DNA of 13,510 nucleotides from Methylococcaceae bacterium (lineage in GTDB: Bacteria; Pseudomonadota; Gammaproteobacteria; Methylococcales; UBA1147): assembly GCA_022616595.1 (NCBI GenBank), contig JAKEEL010000064.1, positions 1 through 13,510 of the forward strand, read 5' to 3'. Positions 1 through 8,329 of the stretch are shown piece after piece. Each line of letters opens with the position of its first letter. Position 1 is the stretch's first letter. The notes beneath the pieces were generated by a model. The model was not told the DNA's origin. It searched no databases and saw only the letters and a program-made list of their open reading frames with translations. The position numbers and the translations under genes are program-made.

Positions 1-40
1 AACAGCAACGCGCGGACCTTGTTCGGCGTAGAAGCGATCG

Positions 41-2185
41 CTACGGATGAGCGATGACCATCAACGTGGATGCTCTGAACAGCGCGCAGCCTATACAGCG
101 ATCCAGCGTTTCCGGGTCGAGGGCGGCAAAGCTTTCATCCAGCACCACCATCTGAGAATCCTGCAACAAGGCCCGCGCCAGATACAGCCGGCTTCGCTCT
201 CCATGGGACAGTTGCCAGCCGGTTTCCCCGACCATTTGCAGGAGACCGGATGGCATGCGCTCAAGCAGGTCGCCCAAGCCCAATTCAAGGCATAACTCTT
301 CGGCTTCGACGAGATCTTCCGGACTCGGCGGCCAGCGGCGCCCCATGAGCAGATTGAAGGCCAGGGTACCGGACAAAATGTGATTTTCGTGAAATTGGGG
401 AGCGGCCGTGCTCTGCTTTCTCCAGTGATCACCCAAGGTCACTGGATCGAGACCGTTCAGCAACAGCAAACCGGATTCGGGGCGTCTGAGCCCCACCAAG
501 AGTGCCGCCAAAGTCGATTTGCCCCCTCCGGAAGGGCCTTGAAGCAAGAGTCGGTCGCCCCTGTAGATGGTCAGGTCGCAATCTGCGATTACCGCCGCAG
601 TGTGCGGCCTGTAGCGATAAACAAGATTCCGGGCTTGTATCAGGACCGTCGGGTCATTACCCGAAACCGGCCCCGGATTGCCGCCTCGAATCGCCGCGCA
701 GGGCGTATTGAAACGAACGGCTTCCTGTCCGGTTAAAAATAATGGCGCGATTTGTTCCCATGCGACGAGCGCCCGAGCCAAGGAGCCGAGCCCCATCGCG
801 ATTTCACCGAAGGCCCGATAAGCCAGCAAGACGCCGCCTACGCCGATGGCCAAGCCGGTGGTTTCAGCATTGCCGAGCATCACTTCGGGAGCCAGTTCCA
901 AAAGCCCGATGATCAGCCAACCGCGCGGCAGCCCGGCCGCGAGCGGAACGAATGCCCTGTCGAAAGTCCGCGAGACGTCGACGAATTGCTCGAGCGCCCG
1001 GTCCTCATCCTGATGACGGTTTTCCGGGGACTCCTGGGCCAGTCGGGTTCGATGCCCGACCATGCGTTCAACCAGATCGTGGGTCAGTTCCAGACGCGAT
1101 TTCGTCCAGCGCCTGAGACGGCGATAGTAGTACCCGATAAAAGCCAGGGTCACCAGAATCCACAACAGGAGTGACGCGACATGCCATGCGCCGCCCGCTC
1201 CGAATGTCAACACCCATCCGGCCAGACACAGCTCGATTGCAGCCACCAGGACGGCAAATCCTCCGTTCAAAGCCAGGGAGTCGAAAACCGACGATTCAAT
1301 CACCTGGCCCAGCAGTTGCCCGACTCCCCGCTGACGGATGGAATCCAAGTTCATTCGTAAAGCACCCGACAGGAGCCGCCGTTTCAGTAACGTGCCGAAT
1401 CTAATACTGAACATGCCTTGCAGCCAGCGTCCGGCGAGCTGTAACGGGACCATGCTCAACAGTATGAGCACCCAGGCCAGCAACCATCCCGGATCAAAGC
1501 GGCCGTTCAGCGCGCCGCGCCCGATCAAGACCCATCCGGCGGCTTCCAAGGCATGTAGACTCGCAAATACGGCGACGATTCCGATCAAGTACCCGGGCAA
1601 TCGGGCATGGGAAAGTTGCGTACCGAATCGAGCTTCGGGCGGAATTCTCAGCATCCAGCAACCATCGAAGCACCGGCCTTCCATGCGTTGTCGCAGCAAT
1701 GCCGATTTCGCCTTCGTCCAGCGCCGCTCGGGAATATTCGCGTGTCGCAACAAACCTTCCGCATCCGCCAGGATCGCATTCGCGAGGTCCGCGGAGAGTG
1801 CCCGGTACAGGGATTCGAGAGAGCATTTCCGGACCTTCCGGTCGGGCCCGATCAGGTCAGCCCTTCGCGACGATGCTTTGAGCAGCAGCAGAAGCGAACA
1901 CCTTCCGTCGTTTCGGTAACGCACGAGCGCGGGCCCCGCTCCTCTCAACAGCATCTTGAATTCAGAACCGAAGGCTTCCACGGACTCCACTTCGATGCCG
2001 AGTCTGGCGCCGGCCCAATCCAGCCAGGGTTCCAAATCCTTTTCCTCGACCGTTCCCGGTGACTCAAAGGACTCCACTTGGCCGGCTGAAACCGGATGCA
2101 ATCCGCCGTATCGGGCCAGCACTTCGATCGCTTCACCGACTCGACTCAGAGGCCATGCCAGCGCTTCCAGTTCAGTCATGGTCAT
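41..2185 (-). CDS. ABC half-transporter (TMD-NBD) of a peptide exporter, degenerate C39-like N-terminus
   Basis: Predicted inner-membrane ABC exporter subunit of 714 residues, probably the second half of a heterodimer with the upstream C39-ABC protein. Residues 1 to about 190 are soluble. The stretch with GPALVRYR and LIGPD resembles the second half of a C39 peptidase fold, but I see no Cys-Gly-Pro active site, so it is probably a non-catalytic docking domain (inference). Hydrophobic segments at roughly 195-460 form the transmembrane domain. The ATPase domain follows: Walker A GPSGGGKST near residue 553, signature LSHGERSR near 660, Walker B MVVLDES near 683, and the switch His at residue 713. 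The protein stops one residue after that His, so the usual C-terminal tail is missing. The ATG start overlaps the upstream gene by 14 bp; a second in-frame ATG lies two codons on. The ABC exporter assignment is firm; the partner and substrate are inferred from context. Confidence 0.9.
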   Translation of the reverse strand: MTMTELEALAWPLSRVGEAIEVLARYGGLHPVSAGQVESFESPGTVEEKDLEPWLDWAGARLGIEVESVEAFGSEFKMLLRGAGPALVRYRNDGRCSLLLLLKASSRRADLIGPDRKVRKCSLESLYRALSADLANAILADAEGLLRHANIPERRWTKAKSALLRQRMEGRCFDGCWMLRIPPEARFGTQLSHARLPGYLIGIVAVFASLHALEAAGWVLIGRGALNGRFDPGWLLAWVLILLSMVPLQLAGRWLQGMFSIRFGTLLKRRLLSGALRMNLDSIRQRGVGQLLGQVIESSVFDSLALNGGFAVLVAAIELCLAGWVLTFGAGGAWHVASLLLWILVTLAFIGYYYRRLRRWTKSRLELTHDLVERMVGHRTRLAQESPENRHQDEDRALEQFVDVSRTFDRAFVPLAAGLPRGWLIIGLLELAPEVMLGNAETTGLAIGVGGVLLAYRAFGEIAMGLGSLARALVAWEQIAPLFLTGQEAVRFNTPCAAIRGGNPGPVSGNDPTVLIQARNLVYRYRPHTAAVIADCDLTIYRGDRLLLQGPSGGGKSTLAALLVGLRRPESGLLLLNGLDPVTLGDHWRKQSTAAPQFHENHILSGTLAFNLLMGRRWPPSPEDLVEAEELCLELGLGDLLERMPSGLLQMVGETGWQLSHGERSRLYLARALLQDSQMVVLDESFAALDPETLDRCIGCALFRASTLMVIAHP

Positions 2186-4916
2186 TCACGTTCGAATCGG
2201 ATTCGACCAGCCGTCCGCCGGCCAGATGAATGCGCCGCCAGAACGAAGCGCACCAGACTCCCTTGCGCAAGGCCTCTTCGCGTTGCAATAATGCCCGATA
2301 GCGCGAATTGCAATTGGCCAACAGCGCGGCGGGGCTTCCGTCTTCGACCAGGCCGCCGTTCTCCACGACGAGCACCCGGTCGAAGGACTGCGTTTCCGAG
2401 ACGTCGTGAGTCACGCAAAGCAGCGTGGCTTGACTCCAAATCTCGCGCGCCTGGTTGAGTTGCCGATCGCGTTGATCCCGGCCCAAGCCCCGGAAAGGCT
2501 CATCCAGAAGCGCCAGGCGCACGCCTTGTTGCCACATCGCCCGGCCCAGGCGTACCCGCTGTCCTTCTCCGCCCGAGACGCGCGCCCCGCCTTCTCCCAG
2601 CGATGTTTGCAAGCCTTCCGGCCAATGGGCCAGAAGCTTGGTCAACTGCGCTTTTTCCAGGATCTGTCCCAAATCGGCGGGGAAGCCCGGCATCGGGTTG
2701 TAGCGCAGATTGTCCAGCAGCGGCCGATTCCAAATCTGAATCGCCGGATCGATCCAGGCGGTTTGGCGCCTGAGTTCGGTCAATCGATCCCGGGTCAGCG
2801 GCAATCCATCGACCGATACGCGTCCTTCGATGAGCGAGTACCACCCGAGCAACACGCCGAGCAAGCTCGATTTGCCGGCGCCCGAAGGCCCGACAATCGC
2901 AATATGTTCGCCGGGCTGGATGGAAAGCCGGATGTTTTGCAAGATCGTGTGGCCCCCCGCGACTACGCTTGCTCCTTCGAATTCGATCGCCAACCCGCGT
3001 GTTTCCGGATTCAACGTTTTCGAATGGTGCGGGGTATTTTCCAGGGTTGCTCGATCATGGACGTTTGCCAATGACGCCTCGCGCTCCTCGGGAGCCCTGA
3101 GCGGTTCAAGCAGGCGCAGCACGATATTCCGTTGGGCGGGATATTGTAATACCAGAGACCCCAGGCGCTCGCCCAACGCTGGCAGCTTCAACACCCAATA
3201 AACCAGAAGCAGCAGGTTGCCGGTGACTCCGACCGTTTGGATGTGCATGAAAAGGATCCATCCTGCGAGACCGAAACAGCCGAGCGAGCGCGCCGCATCG
3301 ACCCACAACGCCAAGCGCAGAGGCTCCCTTGCGGAGCGCGCCCATTCGGTCAGCAAGGCTTCGTGCTCGCGTCTCACCGAACGTTCGGCCGAATGGGTGC
3401 GGACCGGGACGACGCCCAACAGCGAATCCAGGTAATAGGTCTGCAGCGCGCCGTTATGGCTCCTGAGCTTCAAATCCAGTTCGCTGATCCACGGTTGAGC
3501 CAGCAGCGAAAGTACAATGGCGATCCCGGCAATCCCCGAGCCCGGCAATACACTTTGGGGCGCGATCAGCCCGATGCCGGCCAGGGTGAAGATCAACTCC
3601 CAGCCGGACTGGACCAGTCGCATGGCTTGTTCGGGCAAGTAACGCAATAAATAGACGCTGTGGCTGCGCTCGGCCATATCCGAAACCGGTCGGCTATGAA
3701 AATAGCGATCGCTGATCCGCGGTAACTTTTTGACCAGCGACAAGCGAAGACGGCATTCGAGGTGGCGTCCCAAACGCAGGGCCTCGTTGATAACCGGCAA
3801 CTCGAAGGCCCCCAACAGCATCAGGAATGACAGCAGCCCGACCAACGCGGCCATCCGTTGTTTGACCATATTGAGGTCCGTCGCAAGATCGATGAATCCG
3901 CGGAACAGCAGGGCCTCGATGATCAAGGCCCCCATTGCGAGTCCGACCGCGCCCATCAGGGCCAATGGCGATAGCAGTCCGTCGGCTTTCAGCAAGGACC
4001 ACAATTCCGAAAGCGGCCGCAAAGGAAGATCGGTTTTCGCGGCGGCGAGTTCCGGTGTCAATCGTTCATCGAGGACCGATTCCGCCGCGACCGGGAGCCG
4101 CCCTTTCACACGCAGCAGAACCGCGCCGCCATACATCAATTCCTGCGACTCGCCATAATCTTCGGAAGGCGCGACCGACCAGAAGGCCGGCGGTATCGCA
4201 TTGCAGGTCCCCGCTGTTTCCAGCGCAGTCCGCGCCAACAGGGATTCCATAAAACCTAGAGTCTCTTTCCCGCGCCGAAGCCCGCCGGCCGCGACAAGAC
4301 CCTGGAGCATCCGGAGCGCCGCATCCAGCGCCGCCATGGACCGCCAATCGTGCCGGTTCCCGATACGCTGCAGTAGATCGCCGGCGGAGGACCGATCGAT
4401 GCCCAATTTTCGCAGGCGATTCCTGAATACAGCCAGCGTTTCATCCGATCCAGCCCAGTCCAGCCAGGCATCCGCGGACACATTCGCTTTATTCAACAAA
4501 ACTTCCTTGTAAAGATTTTCACAGTTGATCCAGCGCCGTCCAACGGCCGGATCCATGATCTGTATCCAAGGCCCGAGCCGTTTCCAGATCACCACGAAAT
4601 GGTTTGCCCCGTTCGGTCTGCGTACGACGACCAAGGCCGGTATGGTTCCGGCCTCCGGAATCCACAGATAGTCCATCGGCAGCATGACCTGTTCGGCGTC
4701 CAGGCCCAATTGCCGGGCGACGCTCTCGATCACGTCGATGGAAGTTCCGTCGACCGAAGTTTGGCAGGCTTCCCGAAGACGCCCGTAGCTGGCCGGAATA
4801 CCGAAGCCTTCCAACAGGCATTTCAAGGTCGCAGGGCCGCAATCCATGGCCGAGGTCTGCACGACCTCGGGAGCCCACCAACGACGAGTGGATCTGATCG
4901 GGTTTGGAATGTTCAA
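2172..4916 (-). CDS. Peptidase-containing ABC exporter (C39 peptidase-TMD-NBD), bacteriocin/RiPP type
   Basis: Predicted peptide exporter of 914 residues that cleaves a leader from its cargo and pumps the product out. The N-terminal C39 domain (about 18-130) has the full active site: oxyanion Gln20, nucleophile Cys26 in DCGPATL, His106 in NHFVVIW and Asp122 in MDPA. An extra soluble segment of about 180 residues separates it from the membrane domain (about 315-590). The ATPase domain carries Walker A GPSGAGKSS near 675, signature VSGGEGQR near 780, Walker B LALLDEPF near 802 and a switch His in CVTHD near 835. The start is TTG; it shares a TTGA overlap with the stop of the hlyD-like gene and has no clear ribosome site of its own, which points to translational coupling. 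No better ATG precedes the C39 motif. The layout matches the NHLM-type bacteriocin exporter pairs (C39-ABC plus second ABC plus HlyD), although the linker and partner differ in detail. Confidence 0.93.
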   Translation of the reverse strand: MNIPNPIRSTRRWWAPEVVQTSAMDCGPATLKCLLEGFGIPASYGRLREACQTSVDGTSIDVIESVARQLGLDAEQVMLPMDYLWIPEAGTIPALVVVRRPNGANHFVVIWKRLGPWIQIMDPAVGRRWINCENLYKEVLLNKANVSADAWLDWAGSDETLAVFRNRLRKLGIDRSSAGDLLQRIGNRHDWRSMAALDAALRMLQGLVAAGGLRRGKETLGFMESLLARTALETAGTCNAIPPAFWSVAPSEDYGESQELMYGGAVLLRVKGRLPVAAESVLDERLTPELAAAKTDLPLRPLSELWSLLKADGLLSPLALMGAVGLAMGALIIEALLFRGFIDLATDLNMVKQRMAALVGLLSFLMLLGAFELPVINEALRLGRHLECRLRLSLVKKLPRISDRYFHSRPVSDMAERSHSVYLLRYLPEQAMRLVQSGWELIFTLAGIGLIAPQSVLPGSGIAGIAIVLSLLAQPWISELDLKLRSHNGALQTYYLDSLLGVVPVRTHSAERSVRREHEALLTEWARSAREPLRLALWVDAARSLGCFGLAGWILFMHIQTVGVTGNLLLLVYWVLKLPALGERLGSLVLQYPAQRNIVLRLLEPLRAPEEREASLANVHDRATLENTPHHSKTLNPETRGLAIEFEGASVVAGGHTILQNIRLSIQPGEHIAIVGPSGAGKSSLLGVLLGWYSLIEGRVSVDGLPLTRDRLTELRRQTAWIDPAIQIWNRPLLDNLRYNPMPGFPADLGQILEKAQLTKLLAHWPEGLQTSLGEGGARVSGGEGQRVRLGRAMWQQGVRLALLDEPFRGLGRDQRDRQLNQAREIWSQATLLCVTHDVSETQSFDRVLVVENGGLVEDGSPAALLANCNSRYRALLQREEALRKGVWCASFWRRIHLAGGRLVESDSNVNDHD

Positions 4917-6103
4917 GGCGCCGCGCTTGCGATTTGGATATTCATACCGACCGGTTTCGTCAACATTTGACCCGCCGCCCGCAACGCGAGCATTGCGGGT
5001 GTCGTCTGTTCGACGGCGACCTCGACCGTACCCGGCAGACCGTGTTGCAGGAACAGCCTTTCATGATTTTGGGAATCGGGGATGAATTCCACGCGGATCA
5101 AATTATTGCGTATCTCGGCGGCGACCCGGTCCACTTTCAACGAAACACTCCCGTATTGCGCCCACGGAAAACCATCGAGACGCATGCGGGCGGACTGACC
5201 GGCCTGCACCCGCCCGAGCACGCGAGCAGGCGGAAATTCGGCCACCACTTTCAATTTGCCGTCCGGAATGATGCTGCCGACGACGCCGCCTATATTCACG
5301 AAAGCCCCGACATCAAAAGGCGAAACCGAGCCCACTTTGCCGGACACGGGCGCACGGATCACGTATTTCTCGATATTCTGCCGCAAGCGCGCGGCGACTG
5401 CGTTCGAGATTTCGACTTGTCCCTGTAACTTTGCTGACTCGCGCCGCAATTCTTCCATCGCGGCATGATCCGAGTGCGCGCTTTGATCCGCGGAAGCGAC
5501 CAGGCGAACGATTTCCGACGACAGTGCATCGGCGGCGGCCTTCGCCTTATCCGCATCGGTCTTTATGCGTAAAGCCTCAATCTCGGACAGGCGCCCCGAC
5601 GCGGCCAATTGTCGGACGCGCCGATAGTTCTCTTCGGCGTAGCGGGCCGTGGATAGGGCTTCCCGGTGTCGCGAGCGGGCCTGTTCGATTGCACTGGATG
5701 CCGCGACGCGGCTGCGTTTCGCGGCCTGTTCCCGGTCGTTGATTTGACGCTCGATCGCGGCCAGTTGAGGGGGTATCGTGGTCAGGCGCGCCCGTTCCTC
5801 TTGCAAACCCAGGCGCTCGGTTTTGGCGTCGAGTTCCATCAACACGTCGCCGGCCCCGACCTTTTTCCCGAGTCGCAGCGATGTCGATATGACTCGCCCT
5901 CCAATCGGCGCCGCTACCGGATGCGCGGCCCGTTCCACCTCCAGACGAGCGGATTGAGACACTTCGACGACCGTGACTTCGACCAGTGCAAACCATGCGA
6001 GCCAGGCGCAAAGAATGACCGATGCGAGCGCCCAGGCCAGCAAAGCGTAGCCGGAAGAATCGCCCTCCAAGGCACGGCATGTGCGTGAGAAACTGTTGGC
6101 CAT
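4913..6103 (-). CDS. HlyD-family membrane fusion (periplasmic adaptor) protein
   Basis: Predicted adaptor of 396 residues linking the inner-membrane exporter to the periplasm or an outer-membrane channel. A single N-terminal membrane anchor lies at about residues 19-42 (LLAWALASVILCAWLAWFAL). Half of a lipoyl/barrel-sandwich domain follows (APIGGRVISTSLRLGKKVGAGDVLMELD, here about 65-93 with VGAGDVL as the typical core). Next is a long Arg/Glu/Ala-rich coiled-coil hairpin (about 97-255), then the returning lipoyl half (VIRAPVSGKVGSV) and beta-barrel domains. Length and order are normal for type I secretion adaptors. The ATG has a GGAA ribosome-site core 5 nt upstream. The stop overlaps the start of the C39-ABC gene. 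No outer-membrane TolC-like gene is in the window, so a genome-encoded TolC is presumably shared. Confidence 0.9.
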   Translation of the reverse strand: MANSFSRTCRALEGDSSGYALLAWALASVILCAWLAWFALVEVTVVEVSQSARLEVERAAHPVAAPIGGRVISTSLRLGKKVGAGDVLMELDAKTERLGLQEERARLTTIPPQLAAIERQINDREQAAKRSRVAASSAIEQARSRHREALSTARYAEENYRRVRQLAASGRLSEIEALRIKTDADKAKAAADALSSEIVRLVASADQSAHSDHAAMEELRRESAKLQGQVEISNAVAARLRQNIEKYVIRAPVSGKVGSVSPFDVGAFVNIGGVVGSIIPDGKLKVVAEFPPARVLGRVQAGQSARMRLDGFPWAQYGSVSLKVDRVAAEIRNNLIRVEFIPDSQNHERLFLQHGLPGTVEVAVEQTTPAMLALRAAGQMLTKPVGMNIQIASAAP

Positions 6104-6236
6104 GATGATTCCGGAAGTGTCAAAAAAATTGAATGTTCCCCCGGACTTGTACGCTGCGAATCGTGTCGGATCCGGGCGCTATCAGCTCCGCTAGTAGATT
6201 CGGTCACGGCCAACCGACCGCGGGTATAGACCGGCG

Positions 6237-6267
6237 AAAAGAAAGGGGGCGCCAATCGGTGCCCCCT
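6237..6267 (-). terminator. Rho-independent terminator/attenuator between peptide gene and exporter genes
   Basis: On the minus strand AGGGGGC pairs with GCCCCCT (6261-6267 with 6244-6250) around a 10-nt loop that can add a further CC/GG pair. It is followed by TTTCTTTTC. The hairpin starts about 12 nt after the peptide stop codon. This position, between a small precursor gene and its export genes, is typical of a leaky terminator that gives more precursor message than transporter message. The degree of readthrough is inferred. Confidence 0.75.
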
Positions 6268-6278
6268 CCGGGCGCTAA

Positions 6279-6374
6279 TTAAGCGTAGTAGATTACGCCG
6301 CTGCAGCGACTGGCGCCCATCTTGGTCGTGGACAGGGCAAGCGCCCCTGCACGAACTTTGGTCTTTACTTTCAT
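6279..6374 (-). CDS. Candidate RiPP/bacteriocin-like precursor peptide, 31 aa
   Basis: Short gene for a 31-residue peptide that begins MKVKTKVRAGALALSTT and ends with KMGASRCSGVIYYA. It is too small for ordinary gene callers. Support comes from its position: between an unknown protein and a complete C39-ABC/HlyD exporter on the same strand, with an AGGG ribosome-site core 8 nt before the ATG and a strong terminator right after the stop. The N-terminal part is basic and lacks a signal peptide; the C-terminal part holds the only Cys (residue 24), two adjacent Tyr and several Ser/Thr. Possible C39 cut sites are after Ala9-Gly10 (Gly10/Ala11) or after Gly20-Ala21. The latter would release a 10-residue core SRCSGVIYYA. 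Neither has the classic hydrophobic spacing of a double-glycine leader, so the site is uncertain. An alternative upstream ATG at 6464 would give 61 residues but has no good ribosome site. Modification chemistry is unknown. Confidence 0.65.
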   Translation of the reverse strand: MKVKTKVRAGALALSTTKMGASRCSGVIYYA

Positions 6375-6468
6375 GGTGATATCCCTAAAAGCATGTCCGT
6401 GCCCATCGCACGTTGATCTGGCCAGCCCCCTGCCGGCCGCGTTCGTCGTATCCGGGACCGCCATTCGA

Positions 6469-8316
6469 CTAAGCGGTGATCCGGTCGGTAATTTCTATGC
6501 CGTTCCGCGTCACAACGATCTTCATGCCGAGTGCATCCTCGATCTCTCGGGCAAGATAGGGCACTCGTTCAACGTCCCCTTGCAGTTGATTGAAAAGATC
6601 GATATCCGATGCTTGGAACGGCCGCGTCGGCTCCGTGCGTCCGAGCAGCCGGTTTATGGACCCCTGAGTCGAACACGCGGCCCTCACGATGGCCTGCTCC
6701 AGACCGAGGTATTCCATCAATACACGCATGAAATTCTCCAAATCCGGGCTGTCTGCCGCGCAGACGCCAAAGAAACGCTGGCTCAAAATCCCTCGAAGTC
6801 GATCGGTCGCGCGCTTTGTGTTCTCCGAGCGTTCGGGCGCGATGCGCTTGGCCAGTGTGTTTGCGGTGGCCCGGTTACCCAATCCCTCTGCACAACGTTC
6901 ATACATGTCCGCGTATACGGCTTCACGGCTTTCCCGCCATTCTTCGGTAACCAGCAATGAGCGTGTTCTTAGAAAATCGATGTCGCGTTCGAAGCGGTCG
7001 CGAAACGCCCGGAAGGTTTCGGCTCGCTCGTCTGTCCAATTCTCCAGAACCGACCACAGGCACTCGTAGGCGCGAGCCATCGCGGGCCAGAGAGAAAAAA
7101 CCACCGCATACGCCTGGAGTCCGTACAGGCCGTAATCGAACGCATTTTCCAGATCGTCCAGGGCCGCCCCGACCTCGCGGTTCAATTGGACCGATTCGGC
7201 ACCGTCGGGTGCTTGTCCATCGACCAAAACCCGCAGAAATTCCTCGATCATGGATCTCGGTCCTGCGCAAACTCCGTAATCTGAAAAAAACACGTGATTA
7301 CGTTCTGCATACGCGTAAATTTCAGGGCTGGTCATCGGTGTGTCCGGTCGAAGCGTAGACTCGCGCGTCGGCAGGAACAGCATTTGATGCATGGTGATGC
7401 GCAGGCCATCCGTGACCCGGAAAAGACAGGAAAGCACCGGATGCAGTTGTCCATTCGGCACGGGCTGCCGGGTTTGCATGACCAGGTAGGCGGGGATCGC
7501 CAGGACCAACGAAGACAAGCGTTCCAGATCGCCCACCGTCCATCCTGCGCGGGCTTTTGGAAACCTTGCCAAATAGGCTTCGCGAATGATCGTAAGGACC
7601 TTCATCATCTGCGGCCAATGTCGGCGCATCGCTTTCAGGGCGCTGACATTCATCGGCTGGTCACTTTGATAACGGCTGCCTGCATGAAGGCAGGCACGCC
7701 AATCCGTCGGTACTTCGATGCGCAGGGCTTTGGGAAATACGTTGGCCTCGCCCACCTGACGTCCTTCCGCGTCCAGGACGATGTGCGCGACTCGAAATAT
7801 CGGGATTACCAGCTCCAAATAGCTCAAATCGATCGGGCGGCCGGTCAGTTCGCGCGTGATGGCTTCGCATTCGAACCAGGTGCGCGGGACTCGGCTTTCG
7901 GCGGCGGGCAAGATTACGCGGCAAGAACCGTTGTGACCTGCGTCCGCGTCCGCTTCAATCGCGTTCCCGTGAAACAGGATCCCCTCGTCCATGAGCTGTT
8001 CGAGCAATTCGCGGATACGCGGCCAGGAGTATCCTTCGCCCCAGTTGACCGCCGTTCCTGCGATGAAACTCCTCTGTTTGACCAAATGTTCGCCGAATGA
8101 GAACAACTCGGGTTCATCGAATACGATCTCTTTGTCGTCAACCCAAAGATGTAATTCGGTCAGGCCGGACGAATCGGTCAAAACCTGCTGAAAGACCCGT
8201 TTGTAATTCGGGAAAACCAACTCCCGGCCGGCTTCGAGCGCGGCCCCGGACGTGCTGCGGGCCATAACCGGACATCCTGAATCCGTGGCATCATCCATGT
8301 CCAGTTGAGTATCCAT
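6469..8316 (-). CDS. Unknown protein, first gene of the peptide cassette; possible maturation factor
   Basis: A ~615-residue soluble protein that I do not recognise. It has no signal peptide, no convincing membrane segment, and none of the usual RiPP enzyme signatures (no radical-SAM CxxxCxxC, no LanM/LanC zinc motif, no YcaO ATP motif, no Walker A). The N-terminal third has a compact alpha/beta look with an LLEQLMDEGILFHG stretch reminiscent of a winged-helix or small recognition module. The middle and C-terminal parts are mostly helical; HVFFSDYGVCAGPRSMIEEFL and the C-terminal LGMKIVVTRNGIEITDR are the most motif-like pieces. The ORF is open from an ATG at 8427, but the ATG at 8316 has a good site (TGAGGG, 8 nt upstream) and is preferred. 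The stop lies 94 bp before the peptide start. Context suggests tailoring, leader binding or self-protection; none is demonstrated. Confidence 0.8.
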   Translation of the reverse strand: MDTQLDMDDATDSGCPVMARSTSGAALEAGRELVFPNYKRVFQQVLTDSSGLTELHLWVDDKEIVFDEPELFSFGEHLVKQRSFIAGTAVNWGEGYSWPRIRELLEQLMDEGILFHGNAIEADADAGHNGSCRVILPAAESRVPRTWFECEAITRELTGRPIDLSYLELVIPIFRVAHIVLDAEGRQVGEANVFPKALRIEVPTDWRACLHAGSRYQSDQPMNVSALKAMRRHWPQMMKVLTIIREAYLARFPKARAGWTVGDLERLSSLVLAIPAYLVMQTRQPVPNGQLHPVLSCLFRVTDGLRITMHQMLFLPTRESTLRPDTPMTSPEIYAYAERNHVFFSDYGVCAGPRSMIEEFLRVLVDGQAPDGAESVQLNREVGAALDDLENAFDYGLYGLQAYAVVFSLWPAMARAYECLWSVLENWTDERAETFRAFRDRFERDIDFLRTRSLLVTEEWRESREAVYADMYERCAEGLGNRATANTLAKRIAPERSENTKRATDRLRGILSQRFFGVCAADSPDLENFMRVLMEYLGLEQAIVRAACSTQGSINRLLGRTEPTRPFQASDIDLFNQLQGDVERVPYLAREIEDALGMKIVVTRNGIEITDRITA

Positions 8317-8324
8317 TCGATCCG

Positions 8325-8329
8325 CCCTC
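8325..8329 (-). promoter_or_regulatory. Ribosome binding site that decides the start at 8316
   Basis: The minus strand reads TGAGGG followed by 8 nt and ATG at 8316. The upstream in-frame ATG at 8427 has only a weak GAAG ahead of it, and the 37 residues it would add show no clear domain. This favours the shorter protein. Confidence 0.55.

Noticed and set aside
2406..3074. 222-codon plus-strand open frame
   Set aside because: Antisense to the ABC exporter ATPase domain with no recognisable domain.
6118..6123. TTGACA on the minus strand, possible -35 box for the hlyD-like gene
   Set aside because: Only about 15 nt before the start codon, leaving no room for a -10 and leader.
6279..6464. 61-residue reading of the peptide gene from ATG 6464
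   Set aside because: No good ribosome site precedes that ATG, whereas ATG 6374 has AGGG at a suitable distance. It stays possible because it lies 4 nt after the upstream stop and could be coupled.
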